From Empedobacter falsenii (GTDB lineage: Bacteria > Bacteroidota > Bacteroidia > Flavobacteriales > Weeksellaceae): DNA of 64,000 nucleotides. Position 1 is the first letter of the stretch. Each line of letters opens with the position of its first letter. Shown piece after piece: positions 34,698 through 42,331 of this stretch. A program made the position numbers and the translations under genes. Location: assembly GCF_013488205.1 (NCBI RefSeq), contig NZ_CP040908.1, positions 124,001-188,000 of the forward strand. The letters are read 5' to 3'. The notes under the pieces were generated by a model, which saw only the letters and a program-made list of their open reading frames with translations, made no database searches and was not told the DNA's origin.

Positions 34698-35024
34698 ATG
34701 AGCCTTAAACAAGCACAAACAGACGTTGATAATTGGATCAAAGAACATGGTGTTCGTTATTTTAACGAGTTAACAAATATGGCACAATTAACTGAAGAAG
34801 TAGGAGAAGTTGCACGTATTATTGCACGTCGTTACGGTGAACAATCGGAGAAAGAATCAGACAAAAACAAAGATCTTGGCGAAGAATTGGCAGATGTTAT
34901 TTTTGTAGCACTTTGTTTGGCAAATCAAACAGGTGTTGATTTAGAATCAGCTTTTTACAAAAAAATAGATTACAAAACAAAACGTGACCACGATCGTCAT
35001 CAAAATAATGATAAATTAAAATAA
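34698..35024 (+). CDS. MazG-like nucleotide pyrophosphohydrolase
   Basis: The 108-residue all-alpha protein hydrolyses nucleoside triphosphates to monophosphates, a house-cleaning or dNTP-control role. The Mg-binding pattern is seen as QLTEEVGEVARIIARRYGE (EExxE near residues 32-36) and EELADVIFVALCLANQTGVD (ExxD near 62-66). Size and motif order match the short MazG family in Bacteroidota. It is two bases upstream of aroA on the same strand, so the two are co-transcribed. TATTTTTG and TACCTTTA boxes at 34661-34676 may provide the promoter. Confidence 0.88.
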   Translation: MSLKQAQTDVDNWIKEHGVRYFNELTNMAQLTEEVGEVARIIARRYGEQSEKESDKNKDLGEELADVIFVALCLANQTGVDLESAFYKKIDYKTKRDHDRHQNNDKLK

Positions 35025-35026
35025 AT

Positions 35027-36256
35027 ATGATTGAAATTTCTGCTCTAAAATCTCCGATAAATAATCAATTAGCCATCACAGGTTCTAAAAGCGAAAGCAA
35101 TCGTTTGTTGTTATTAAGTCAATTATTTGAGAATGTTTTGACATTAGAAAATGTTTCAAATTCAGAAGATTCTCAATTAATGCAAAAAGCGTTAGCAAAT
35201 AAAACTGATTTAGTTGATATTCACCATGCGGGAACTGCTATGCGATTTTTAACAGCTTATTTTTCTATTCAAGATGGACGAAAAATAACGTTAACAGGCT
35301 CTGAAAGAATGAAACAACGACCAATAAAAGTTTTGGTTGACGCCTTGAATGAGTTGGGTGCAGAAATTTCGTATCAAGAAAATGAAGGTTATCCACCTTT
35401 ATCAATTGTTGGAAAAAAGATTACCAAAGATTCTATTACAATTCCTTCTAACATTAGTTCTCAATATATCTCAGCTTTATGTTTGATCGGAACAAAATTA
35501 GAAAATGGATTAACGATTAATTTGGACGGAAAAATTATTTCTGTTCCTTATATCCAAATGACAATTCAGTTGTTGAATAAAGTCGGAATTAATGCAATTT
35601 TCGAAGGAAATACAATCAAAATTCCTTTTACTGAAAACATCAAAGCTCAAACTTTACAAGTAGAATCAGATTGGAGTTCGGCTTCATACTATTATAGTTT
35701 GATTGCTTTATCACAAAATTCAGAAGTGAAGATTTCTACTTATTTCGAAGATTCTTTACAAGGAGATTCAGCTTTACAACATATTTATGCAGAAAATTTT
35801 GGTGTAATTTCAACTTTTGAAAATGGAGTTTTAACATTGAAAAATGACGAAAATTTCTCACCTAAATCTATCATTGAATTAAATTTAATCAACACTCCTG
35901 ATATTGCGCAAACTATTTCGGCAACCTGTGTGGGATTGAAAGCAAAATGTCATTTAACTGGTTTAGAAACACTAAAAATTAAGGAAACCGATCGTTTGGT
36001 TGCACTTAAAAATGAGTTAGAAAAATTTGGAGCAATTATTACAATTACAAACGATTCTTTAACAATTGAGGGGTATAATAATTATACAGAAACGCCAACT
36101 TTAGCGACTTACAATGATCATAGAATGGCAATGTGTATGGCGCCTCTGGCTCAAATTTACCCAATTCGAATTGAGAATGAAATGGTTGTAGAAAAATCAT
36201 ATCCAATATTTTGGGAAGATTGGAAAAAACTTGGTTTTGAAATTAAATCTGTATAA
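35027..36256 (+). CDS. aroA: 3-phosphoshikimate 1-carboxyvinyltransferase (EPSP synthase)
   Basis: AroA joins phosphoenolpyruvate and shikimate-3-phosphate in the sixth shikimate step. The 409-residue protein is slightly shorter than the 427 of E. coli. Substrate-binding motifs are GSKSESNRLLLLSQL near residue 19, HAGTAMRFL near 65 (family NAGTAMR), RMKQRPIKVLVDAL near 93, SSQYISALCLIG near 143 and the C-terminal ETDRLVALKNEL near 323 and YNDHRMAMCMAPLAQ near 364. It supplies the same pathway as the Phe/Tyr operon 6 kb upstream but has no visible attenuator. It follows the MazG-like gene after two bases. Confidence 0.95.
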   Translation: MIEISALKSPINNQLAITGSKSESNRLLLLSQLFENVLTLENVSNSEDSQLMQKALANKTDLVDIHHAGTAMRFLTAYFSIQDGRKITLTGSERMKQRPIKVLVDALNELGAEISYQENEGYPPLSIVGKKITKDSITIPSNISSQYISALCLIGTKLENGLTINLDGKIISVPYIQMTIQLLNKVGINAIFEGNTIKIPFTENIKAQTLQVESDWSSASYYYSLIALSQNSEVKISTYFEDSLQGDSALQHIYAENFGVISTFENGVLTLKNDENFSPKSIIELNLINTPDIAQTISATCVGLKAKCHLTGLETLKIKETDRLVALKNELEKFGAIITITNDSLTIEGYNNYTETPTLATYNDHRMAMCMAPLAQIYPIRIENEMVVEKSYPIFWEDWKKLGFEIKSV

Positions 36257-36261
36257 CAATT

Positions 36262-36294
36262 AAAAAGCCTCACAATAGTTATTGAAAGGCTTTT
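36262..36294. terminator. Terminator after aroA, also usable by the small leftward gene
   Basis: AAAAGCCT / AGGCTTTT arms with an inner CAATA / TATTG pair form a long imperfect hairpin ending in T residues, 5 bases after aroA. Confidence 0.6.
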
Positions 36295-36309
36295 AAATCT
36301 ATCAACTAT

Positions 36310-36329
36310 TAACTACCTGTGAGTAGTTA
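36310..36329. repeat. Short inverted repeat downstream of the 44-residue gene
   Basis: TAACTAC and GTAGTTA form 7-bp arms around CTGTGA. No T run follows on either strand, so it is not a good terminator; role unknown. Confidence 0.3.
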
Positions 36330-36393
36330 TTACCTTATGCAATATTGCGAAACTAAGATGATTTCCTTTAAGATAAATACAGGGATTTGTTCG

Positions 36394-36528
36394 TTAAGAA
36401 TTCAAAAATATTAAGATGGTTAAAGCAGCTATTATAATTAAAATAGAAACGATAACGACGTCTTTATAATTGATTGTTTTCGATCCAAATCCAACTTTCT
36501 TTGATTTACTTATCTTTTTAGATTGCAT
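36394..36528 (-). CDS. 44-residue single-span membrane peptide of unknown function
   Basis: The minus strand of the 420-base gap after aroA holds an ORF too short for ordinary length cut-offs. It starts with a lysine/serine-rich segment (MQSKKISKSKKVGFG), passes through TINYKDVV, has one hydrophobic helix (VIVSILIIIAALTILIFL, about residues 25-42) and stops after NS. The inside-positive layout is that of a real single-span membrane peptide. A TATATTTG box on the same strand (36558-36551) sits 22 bases before the ATG, a normal promoter distance. No family is recognised. Confidence 0.6.
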   Translation of the reverse strand: MQSKKISKSKKVGFGSKTINYKDVVIVSILIIIAALTILIFLNS

Positions 36529-36550
36529 CAGAAGGATTTTTTAGTTGATA

Positions 36551-36558
36551 CAAATATA
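36551..36558 (-). promoter_or_regulatory. Promoter -7 box of the 44-residue membrane peptide
   Basis: TATATTTG on the minus strand matches TAnnTTTG and would give a leader of roughly 15-18 bases. No TTTGG lies at the normal distance upstream. Confidence 0.45.
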
Positions 36559-36642
36559 GATTATAAATTTAATTGATTAAGAAGTTTATAATTAAATAAT
36601 TGTAAAAATTACAATATAATTATAAGGTAAATTATGACAAAC

Positions 36643-36675
36643 AAAAAACCTCAAGTGATTCACTTGAGGTTTTTT
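36643..36675 (-). terminator. Terminator after the DUF4296 lipoprotein gene
   Basis: An almost perfect palindrome (AAAAAACCTCAAG with its complement around TGATTCA) lies directly after the stop codon and ends in T residues on both strands. Confidence 0.85.
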
Positions 36676-36677
36676 GT

Positions 36678-37076
36678 TTATTTTTCTGCTTCTATAGTAT
36701 TATTTAAGCTATTCTTTTGATTTTTTTGACGCTCTTTTTCTTCGTCAGATAATTTATCTTCAAGATTCTTTTTCACATCATTCAGCATATCTTTGAATTT
36801 TTCGGGCTGCATCATATAATATTTGTAGCTCTCAGAAAATTGATGAAACGTGATATCATAACTTTTCATAATATCTACGGCATCTTTTGCTAAATCTATA
36901 CTTTGATCTTGGTTTTGAGTAGGAAACATCTGTAGACCTTGTTGACTAATGTATAAATCTGTAAGAATATCAATCATTTCAGATTGATTGATGAGATCTT
37001 TTGGTTTGTCGTAATTTTTTGGTGCGCAACTAAAAATACTCAAAAAAATCAGTGATAAAAAGATTATGTTTTTCAT
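36678..37076 (-). CDS. DUF4296 domain lipoprotein
   Basis: The 132-residue protein has a lipoprotein signal (MKNIIFLSLIFLSIFSC, Cys17) and a DUF4296-type domain: LINQSEMIDILTDLYISQQGL near residue 27, an ITFHQFSESYKYYMMQPEKFKDML segment near 75-100, and a charged coiled tail. DUF4296 proteins are Bacteroidota lipoproteins without known activity. Its ATG overlaps the stop of the upstream glycosyltransferase by ATGA, so the two are translated from one message, the usual neighbourhood for this family. Confidence 0.82.
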   Translation of the reverse strand: MKNIIFLSLIFLSIFSCAPKNYDKPKDLINQSEMIDILTDLYISQQGLQMFPTQNQDQSIDLAKDAVDIMKSYDITFHQFSESYKYYMMQPEKFKDMLNDVKKNLEDKLSDEEKERQKNQKNSLNNTIEAEK

Positions 37077-37795
37077 AATTTACCAAATATTTTTCTTAAT
37101 CGTAACGAAATTACACCAAAAACGGCTTCTCCAATAATATCAGAACTAATTTTTGATTCGCCTAAAGTTCTGTCTGTAAAAATAATAGGAACTTCTTTTA
37201 GCTTAAATTTCTTAATCCACGTTTTATACTTCATTTCAATCTGAAAACCATAACCTTTGAATTGTATTTTATCCAAATCCAAAGATTTCAACACGTTTGC
37301 TTTATAACCAACAAAACCTGCTGTAGCGTCATGTACAGGTAATCGCGTGATGATGCTCACATATTTCGACGCAAAATATGACAATAAAACTCTGTTCATT
37401 GGCCAATTCACAACATTTACACCGTTAGAATAGCGTGAGCCAATTGCTAAATCGGCACCATCTGCTAAGGCTTGGTATAAGCGAGGTAAATCATTTGGAT
37501 TGTGTGAAAAATCGGCATCCATTTCGAAAATATATTCGTAATTATTTGCCAAAGCCCATTTAAATCCATGTACATAAGCGCGTCCTAAACCATCTTTTGT
37601 GGTACGAATTTCTAAATGCAAACGTCCATTAAATTCAGGAATCAAACGTTTTACAATATCATTCGTTCCATCTGGAGAACTGTCGTCAACAATAAGCACA
37701 TCAAATGCTCCGTCAACAGCCAAAGCTGCACGAATAATGGCTTCTATGTTTTCTTTTTCGTTGTAGGTCGGGATAATAACTAATTTGTCCGACAT
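37073..37795 (-). CDS. Polyprenol monophosphomannose synthase-like glycosyltransferase (GT2)
   Basis: The 240-residue cytoplasmic-face enzyme should transfer a hexose from a nucleotide sugar to polyprenyl phosphate. GT2 signatures are VIIPTYNEKENIEAII (residues 5-20), VDDSSPDGTND near 36, GLGRAYVHGFKWAL near 69, the metal-binding MDADFSHNP near 92, and GSRYSNGVNVVNWPMNRVLLS near 120. This matches dolichyl-phosphate mannosyltransferase (DPM1) proteins without the C-terminal membrane domain. The donor sugar is unproven. It is the first gene of a pair with the DUF4296 lipoprotein and diverges from DUF4271. Confidence 0.88.
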   Translation of the reverse strand: MSDKLVIIPTYNEKENIEAIIRAALAVDGAFDVLIVDDSSPDGTNDIVKRLIPEFNGRLHLEIRTTKDGLGRAYVHGFKWALANNYEYIFEMDADFSHNPNDLPRLYQALADGADLAIGSRYSNGVNVVNWPMNRVLLSYFASKYVSIITRLPVHDATAGFVGYKANVLKSLDLDKIQFKGYGFQIEMKYKTWIKKFKLKEVPIIFTDRTLGESKISSDIIGEAVFGVISLRLRKIFGKL

Positions 37796-37845
37796 AAATA
37801 TTATTTTGTGGGCATAAAGATAGTTATAAGATTGTTAGTCTTTTG

Positions 37846-37853
37846 TATTTTTG
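37846..37853 (+). promoter_or_regulatory. Promoter -7 box of the DUF4271 gene
   Basis: TATTTTTG matches TAnnTTTG and ends 8 bases before the chosen ATG at 37862, which also supports that start over the upstream one at 37808. Confidence 0.5.
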
Positions 37854-37861
37854 AAAAAATT

Positions 37862-38536
37862 ATGAAAACAAACGATTTAATCTCGATAGGAAAAAATACA
37901 CTTGGCAATGACACTGTTCTTATTGCTTTGACGGTGTGTTTGTTATTGGTTTGTGCAGCAAAATACTTGTTTGCGAAAAATTTCAAAACGCTAGATAATA
38001 AAACCGAATACATGAGTTTTACGGATGATAATACGACGTTATTTAGTTTTATTGTTAATGGTGTGACGGTTTTGCTGATAAGTTTGTTGTTGGTTTCGTA
38101 TTTTGATATTACATATAATCATATTCCAAATTTTAAGTTTTATTATCTTTCACGTGTCGGAATTACCTTTGGTGTAATTAGTTTGATAATGCTTTTTAGG
38201 TTGATGATTGAGGTAATTTTTTATCGTGTTTTCTACGAATCTAGTTCTGTTTCATATTTTATGAAAAGTTCGAGTTTTGTCAATGCAAAAAATGTTTTAC
38301 TCTTACTTATTATTTGTTTTTTGTTTTTTTACACACAAATTAACAAAGATTACTTGATGGTGATTGGCTTTATTTTGTTGTTTTTGAATAGAATATTCGA
38401 AATTTATCATATATACGCAAAACAAATAAGTGACAATAAATCAGTTTGGTATTATAATATTTTGTACCTTTGCACCCTAGAAATTTTACCTATAATGGTA
38501 TTAGCAAAACTATTAATTGTAGGTAAAGTAATCTAA
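37862..38536 (+). CDS. DUF4271 membrane protein
   Basis: The 224-residue protein has about six hydrophobic helices and matches the DUF4271 family found only in Bacteroidota, typically next to hemD as here. The start at 37862 is preferred because the promoter box lies just before it; a longer frame from 37808 would overlap that box. Conserved features are the NDTVLIALTVCLLLVCAAKYLF first helix and the C-terminal WYYNILYLCTLEILPIMVLAKLL. A possible role in envelope or haem-related processes has not been shown. A strong promoter for hemD lies inside its last codons. Confidence 0.82.
   Translation: MKTNDLISIGKNTLGNDTVLIALTVCLLLVCAAKYLFAKNFKTLDNKTEYMSFTDDNTTLFSFIVNGVTVLLISLLLVSYFDITYNHIPNFKFYYLSRVGITFGVISLIMLFRLMIEVIFYRVFYESSSVSYFMKSSSFVNAKNVLLLLIICFLFFYTQINKDYLMVIGFILLFLNRIFEIYHIYAKQISDNKSVWYYNILYLCTLEILPIMVLAKLLIVGKVI
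38445..38473 (+). promoter_or_regulatory. Consensus promoter for hemD inside the DUF4271 coding region
   Basis: TTTGG (38445-38449), a 16-base spacer and TACCTTTG (38466-38473) match the consensus although the site is within coding sequence. It lies about 70 bases before the hemD ATG. Confidence 0.6.
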
Positions 38537-38543
38537 AATTACT

Positions 38544-39293
38544 ATGAAAGTTAAATCAATATTAGTATCTCAACCTAAGCCTCAGGCAGAAAACTCGCCA
38601 TACTACGAGATTGAAAAAAGAAATAAAATCAAAATTGATTTTAGACCATTTATCCAAGTTGTCGGAATAGACGCTAAAGAAGTAAGACAACAAAAAATTG
38701 ACTTTAGCAAAGTGACTGCTGTAATTTTTACAAGTAGAAACGCTATTGATCATTTTTTCCGTTTAGCAGAAGAAATGCGCTTTACTGTTCCTGACTCTAT
38801 GAAATATTTTTGCGAATCAGAAGCAATTGCATTCTATTTACAGAAATACATTGTTTACAGAAAACGTAAAATTTATATTGGAGAAAAAGTTTTTGCGGAT
38901 ATGGTGCCTTTATTTAAAAAGCACAAAGACGAAAACTTTTTATTACCAGCATCTGATGTTTTAAAACCAAATGTTCCTACTTTACTAGATAGTTTAGGAT
39001 TAACTTGGCAAAAAGCAACTTTGTTTAGAACTGTTTCGAGTGATTTATCTGATTTGTCTGATGTAAAATACGATATTTTAGTATTTTTTACACCTTCAGG
39101 AATCAAATCATTATTCGAAAATTTCCCAGATTTCGTGCAAGAAAATACAAGAATTGCCGTTTTCGGAAAATCGACAGTAGATCAAGCAAAAGAGATGGGA
39201 TTACGTGTAGACATTGAGGTGCCAACACCACAAACGCCTTCAATGACAATGGCGTTAGATAAATACGTGAAAGAAGCAAATAAATCAAAATAA
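38544..39293 (+). CDS. hemD: Uroporphyrinogen-III synthase
   Basis: HemD closes hydroxymethylbilane with inversion of ring D, giving uroporphyrinogen III for haem. The 249-residue protein shows the weakly conserved family pattern: ILVSQPKP at the start, VTAVIFTSRNAIDHFF near residue 53, LLPASDV near 133 and the most conserved YDILVFFTPSGIKSLFENF near 175, followed by RIAVFGKSTVDQAKEMGLRVDI. HemD proteins diverge strongly, but the position after DUF4271 is the usual one in Bacteroidota. It has both read-through from DUF4271 and its own promoter. Confidence 0.88.
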   Translation: MKVKSILVSQPKPQAENSPYYEIEKRNKIKIDFRPFIQVVGIDAKEVRQQKIDFSKVTAVIFTSRNAIDHFFRLAEEMRFTVPDSMKYFCESEAIAFYLQKYIVYRKRKIYIGEKVFADMVPLFKKHKDENFLLPASDVLKPNVPTLLDSLGLTWQKATLFRTVSSDLSDLSDVKYDILVFFTPSGIKSLFENFPDFVQENTRIAVFGKSTVDQAKEMGLRVDIEVPTPQTPSMTMALDKYVKEANKSK

Positions 39294-39343
39294 TATTCGC
39301 TTTACCCTTCTCTCTAATTAAAAAATTTATGTAAATTAAAGAG

Positions 39344-41044
39344 ATGGAAAAAAGATGGGAAATAAAAGAACAGCCCAATACTGAAGTTGTTAAGGATTTA
39401 AGAGAATCGCTTAACATTTCTGAGGTGCTTGCTATTTTATTAGCCCAACGTGGAATTACGAATTTTGCGCAAGCCAAATCGTATTTTAATCCATCCTTAG
39501 ACGAATTGCATGATCCTTTTTTGATGAAAGGAATGTGTGATGCGGTTTCACGTATCAAAAATGCAATTGATGACGAAGAAAATATCTTAATATTTGGAGA
39601 CTACGATGTAGATGGAACAACAGCCGTAACTTTGTTTTACGAATTTCTGACTTCTATCTACTCGAAAGTCTTTTTTTATATTCCTGACCGAAATAACGAA
39701 GGTTATGGAATTTCTCAACAAAGTATAGAATTCGCTGTACAAAATAATATTTCACTTGTAATTGCTTTAGATTGTGGAATTAAAGCGCACGAAGAAATAA
39801 AATATGCCCAATCAAAAGGCATCGATTATATTATTTGTGATCACCATTTACCAGATCGTTCTGTGCCTAAAGCGTACGCTGTTTTAGATCCAAAACAAAA
39901 AGGTTGTCGTTATCCTTACAAAGATTTGAGCGGTTGTGGCGTTGGGTTTAAATTGGTGCAAGCTTATACAGAGAAATTCAATCTTCCAAAAGAAAATCTT
40001 TTACCACTTTTAGATTTAGTTGCAGTAAGTATTGCGGCTGATATTGTTCCGATTACAGGAGAAAATCGTGTGCTGGCTTATGCTGGCTTGAAACGATTAA
40101 ATTCAGATCCTCGTTTGGCTTTTCAGCAATTAATTCCGACTAATATTAAAAATAATGTCAATATTTCGAATGTTGTTTTTTCTATTGCACCAAAAATTAA
40201 TGCTGCAGGTCGTATAAAACATGGTTCGGAAGCGGTTCGTTTTATGTTGAGTACTGATGAAGAGGATTGTCGTAAATATTTGAATGATATTAATTCATTA
40301 AATAACGAGCGCAAAACCTTGGATCTTGATATGACGCATGATGCACTTTTTCAATTGGATCAAATCAATACCAAAGAAAAATATTCGACCATTGTTTACG
40401 ATGCGTCTTGGAATAAAGGTGTAATCGGAATTGTAGCTTCTCGTTTGGTCGATTTGTATTATAAACCAACTATTGTTTGTACGAAGAATAATGAAGGTGA
40501 AATTGTAGGTTCGGCTCGCTCTATTCAAGAGTTCGATATACATTCGGCAATCGAAAAAAACAAAGATTTGTTAACACAGTTTGGTGGACATATGGCTGCT
40601 GCTGGTTTAGCAATGAAAGAAGAAAATTTTGAAGAATTCAAGATTAGATTCGATCAAACAGTGAAAGAAATGTCGAATGGAAAACATTTTACGCCATCAA
40701 TTTTGATCGATAAAGAAATTTCTTTTAATGATATGACGCGTTCTTTCTTGGAATCGGTGATGCGAATGGCGCCTTTTGGACCAGATAATATGAATCCTGT
40801 TTTTATTTCGAAGGATTTATTAGCAACAGATTTCCGATTAGTTGGTAAAGAACATGCGCGTTTATACGTACATCAGCGCGATACACGTATTACGTTTCCT
40901 GCAATTGGCTTCAAATTAGGAAAATTTGGACCAAAATTAGAGAAAGGACAATCATTTGATATGGTGTACACAATCGGAATGAATTATTGGCAAGGAAAAG
41001 GAACTTGGCAATTGAATATAAAAGATATTCGTTTCAACGATTAA
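39344..41044 (+). CDS. recJ: Single-stranded-DNA-specific exonuclease RecJ
   Basis: RecJ degrades single-stranded DNA 5' to 3' in recombination and mismatch repair. The 566-residue protein carries the DHH motifs: IFGDYDVDGTTAV near residue 84, ALDCGIKAHEE near 140, CDHHLPD near 166 and ISIAADIVPITGENR near 228. The DHHA1 motif GGHMAAAGLAM is near 416 and an OB-like C-terminal domain follows. Length and order match the family. The 50-base gap after hemD lacks a clear promoter. Its stop overlaps that of the converging rsmI gene by four bases, with no terminator between. Confidence 0.95.
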   Translation: MEKRWEIKEQPNTEVVKDLRESLNISEVLAILLAQRGITNFAQAKSYFNPSLDELHDPFLMKGMCDAVSRIKNAIDDEENILIFGDYDVDGTTAVTLFYEFLTSIYSKVFFYIPDRNNEGYGISQQSIEFAVQNNISLVIALDCGIKAHEEIKYAQSKGIDYIICDHHLPDRSVPKAYAVLDPKQKGCRYPYKDLSGCGVGFKLVQAYTEKFNLPKENLLPLLDLVAVSIAADIVPITGENRVLAYAGLKRLNSDPRLAFQQLIPTNIKNNVNISNVVFSIAPKINAAGRIKHGSEAVRFMLSTDEEDCRKYLNDINSLNNERKTLDLDMTHDALFQLDQINTKEKYSTIVYDASWNKGVIGIVASRLVDLYYKPTIVCTKNNEGEIVGSARSIQEFDIHSAIEKNKDLLTQFGGHMAAAGLAMKEENFEEFKIRFDQTVKEMSNGKHFTPSILIDKEISFNDMTRSFLESVMRMAPFGPDNMNPVFISKDLLATDFRLVGKEHARLYVHQRDTRITFPAIGFKLGKFGPKLEKGQSFDMVYTIGMNYWQGKGTWQLNIKDIRFND

Positions 41045-41715
41045 TGATTTCCTTCTACAATCAAAACCATTTCACCTTTCAAATTTCTTTTTTCGGCTAT
41101 TTCGGCTAATTCAGTTAATGTTCCGCGTAAAGTTTCTTCGAATTTTTTCGAGATTTCACGTGATAAACTTGCTTTGCGTTCAGTTCCAAAAGCTTCGGCT
41201 AAATCTTTTAAAGTACGTCCAATTTTATGTGGAGATTCGTAGAAAATCATCGTTTTCTTTTCTTCTAACAATGAATCTAATTTAGATTTTCTTCCTTTTT
41301 TTACAGGTAAAAATCCAACAAAAGTGAATTCGTTATTTGGTAATCCAGAAACAACTAATGCAGGAACAAAAGCGGTTGCGCCTGGTAAACATTCGATTAC
41401 AATATTATTTGCCACACATTCTTTGGCTAACAAATAACCTGGGTCAGAAATACCTGGAGTTCCGGCATCTGTAATAATTGAAATGATTTGTCCATCTTTT
41501 AACTGACGAATAATATCCTCAGTTGCTTGATGCTCATTGTGCATATGATAGCTACGCATTGGAGTAGAAATTTCGAAATGTTTCAGTAAAATACCACTAT
41601 TTCGCGTGTCTTCTGCCAAAATAACATCTGATTCTTTTAGCACATCAACCGCTCTAAATGTCATATCTCCCAAATTTCCGATTGGCGTCGGAACCAAATA
41701 TAATTTTCCACTCAT
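41041..41715 (-). CDS. rsmI: 16S rRNA (cytidine-1402-2'-O)-methyltransferase
   Basis: RsmI 2'-O-methylates C1402 of 16S rRNA in the decoding centre using S-adenosylmethionine. The 224-residue protein has the tetrapyrrole-methylase fold: LYLVPTPIGNLGDMTFRAVDVL (residues 5-26), AEDTRNSGILLKHF near 35, SDAGTPGISDPGYLL near 81 and FYESPHKIGRTLKDL near 155. It is somewhat shorter than the E. coli protein (286), lacking a C-terminal extension, which is common in this phylum. A TAACTTTG box ends 5 bases before the ATG, as for folB. Confidence 0.94.
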   Translation of the reverse strand: MSGKLYLVPTPIGNLGDMTFRAVDVLKESDVILAEDTRNSGILLKHFEISTPMRSYHMHNEHQATEDIIRQLKDGQIISIITDAGTPGISDPGYLLAKECVANNIVIECLPGATAFVPALVVSGLPNNEFTFVGFLPVKKGRKSKLDSLLEEKKTMIFYESPHKIGRTLKDLAEAFGTERKASLSREISKKFEETLRGTLTELAEIAEKRNLKGEMVLIVEGNH

Positions 41716-41719
41716 GCGA

Positions 41720-41727
41720 CAAAGTTA
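41720..41727 (-). promoter_or_regulatory. Promoter -7 box of rsmI, adjacent to start codon
   Basis: TAACTTTG on the minus strand matches TAnnTTTG and ends 5 bases before the ATG at 41715, the same geometry as folB, suggesting a leaderless transcript. Confidence 0.45.
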
Positions 41728-41744
41728 CAAAGTAATTTCAAAAG

Positions 41745-41769
41745 AAAAAGCCAGCAAATTAGCTGGCTT
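41745..41769 (-). terminator. Terminator after the DUF4252 lipoprotein gene
   Basis: AAGCCAGC / GCTGGCTT arms around AAATTA are followed by T residues on the minus strand, just past the stop codon at 41776 and before the rsmI promoter. Confidence 0.78.
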
Positions 41770-41775
41770 CATATA

Positions 41776-42270
41776 TTATTTCAAAATATCTGCTAAATCT
41801 GCAATATCTTCAGCCGAAACTTTGTCTAAAATTTTGTCTAAATCTGTTCTTGGAATATCTAATTTAGAATCGATAACCAATACATTTCGCAAACCGTTAA
41901 TTCCAAAAATCATTTTCTTAACTCGTCCGCCATCTTCTTGTAATGAAATGTTCAAACGGCTATCTTTCGCTTTGAATTTTACTAAGTTTTCGTATTTTTC
42001 ACCACGCATAGACGATTGCAAATCGTTCATGATTCTTTTTTGTTTTCCTTGTCCAGCATCTGAAACAACAAAAACTTTAGCCGATTTTAAATAATTAAAT
42101 AAATCTGTTCCGCCAGCTTTTCCAGCTAATTTCAACGCAAAAGAAGGTAAAGGAATTACAGTAGATTGATTGTGATATTTTGTGTAGAATTCTTGCATAT
42201 TTTTTGTTGTACCGCAAGATTGCAATGTTAACAATACTGCTATAAAAGATAAACCGATTATTTTTTTCAT
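41776..42270 (-). CDS. DUF4252 domain lipoprotein
   Basis: The 164-residue protein has a lipoprotein signal (MKKIIGLSFIAVLLTLQSC, Cys19) and the DUF4252 pattern, including FVVSDAGQGKQKRIMNDLQSSM near residue 72, LNISLQEDGGRVKKMIFGINGLRNVLVIDSKLDIPRTDLDKIL in the second half and a helical end. DUF4252 members are small Bacteroidota outer-membrane or periplasmic lipoproteins of unknown activity. It is monocistronic, with a terminator before rsmI and 60 bases from the dxs stop. Confidence 0.8.
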   Translation of the reverse strand: MKKIIGLSFIAVLLTLQSCGTTKNMQEFYTKYHNQSTVIPLPSFALKLAGKAGGTDLFNYLKSAKVFVVSDAGQGKQKRIMNDLQSSMRGEKYENLVKFKAKDSRLNISLQEDGGRVKKMIFGINGLRNVLVIDSKLDIPRTDLDKILDKVSAEDIADLADILK

Positions 42271-42331
42271 TGTTGTTGTGTTTATAAATTAGAGAAAGAA
42301 TAACAACTCTCGTACCGAAAATTATTAATTT

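Noticed and set aside
39103-39558. 151-codon minus-strand ORF across the hemD-recJ junction
   Set aside because: It lies antisense to two strong genes and shows no family motif.
41606-42094. 162-codon plus-strand ORF over rsmI and DUF4252
   Set aside because: It spans the ends of two well-supported minus-strand genes and the terminator between them, so it is antisense noise.
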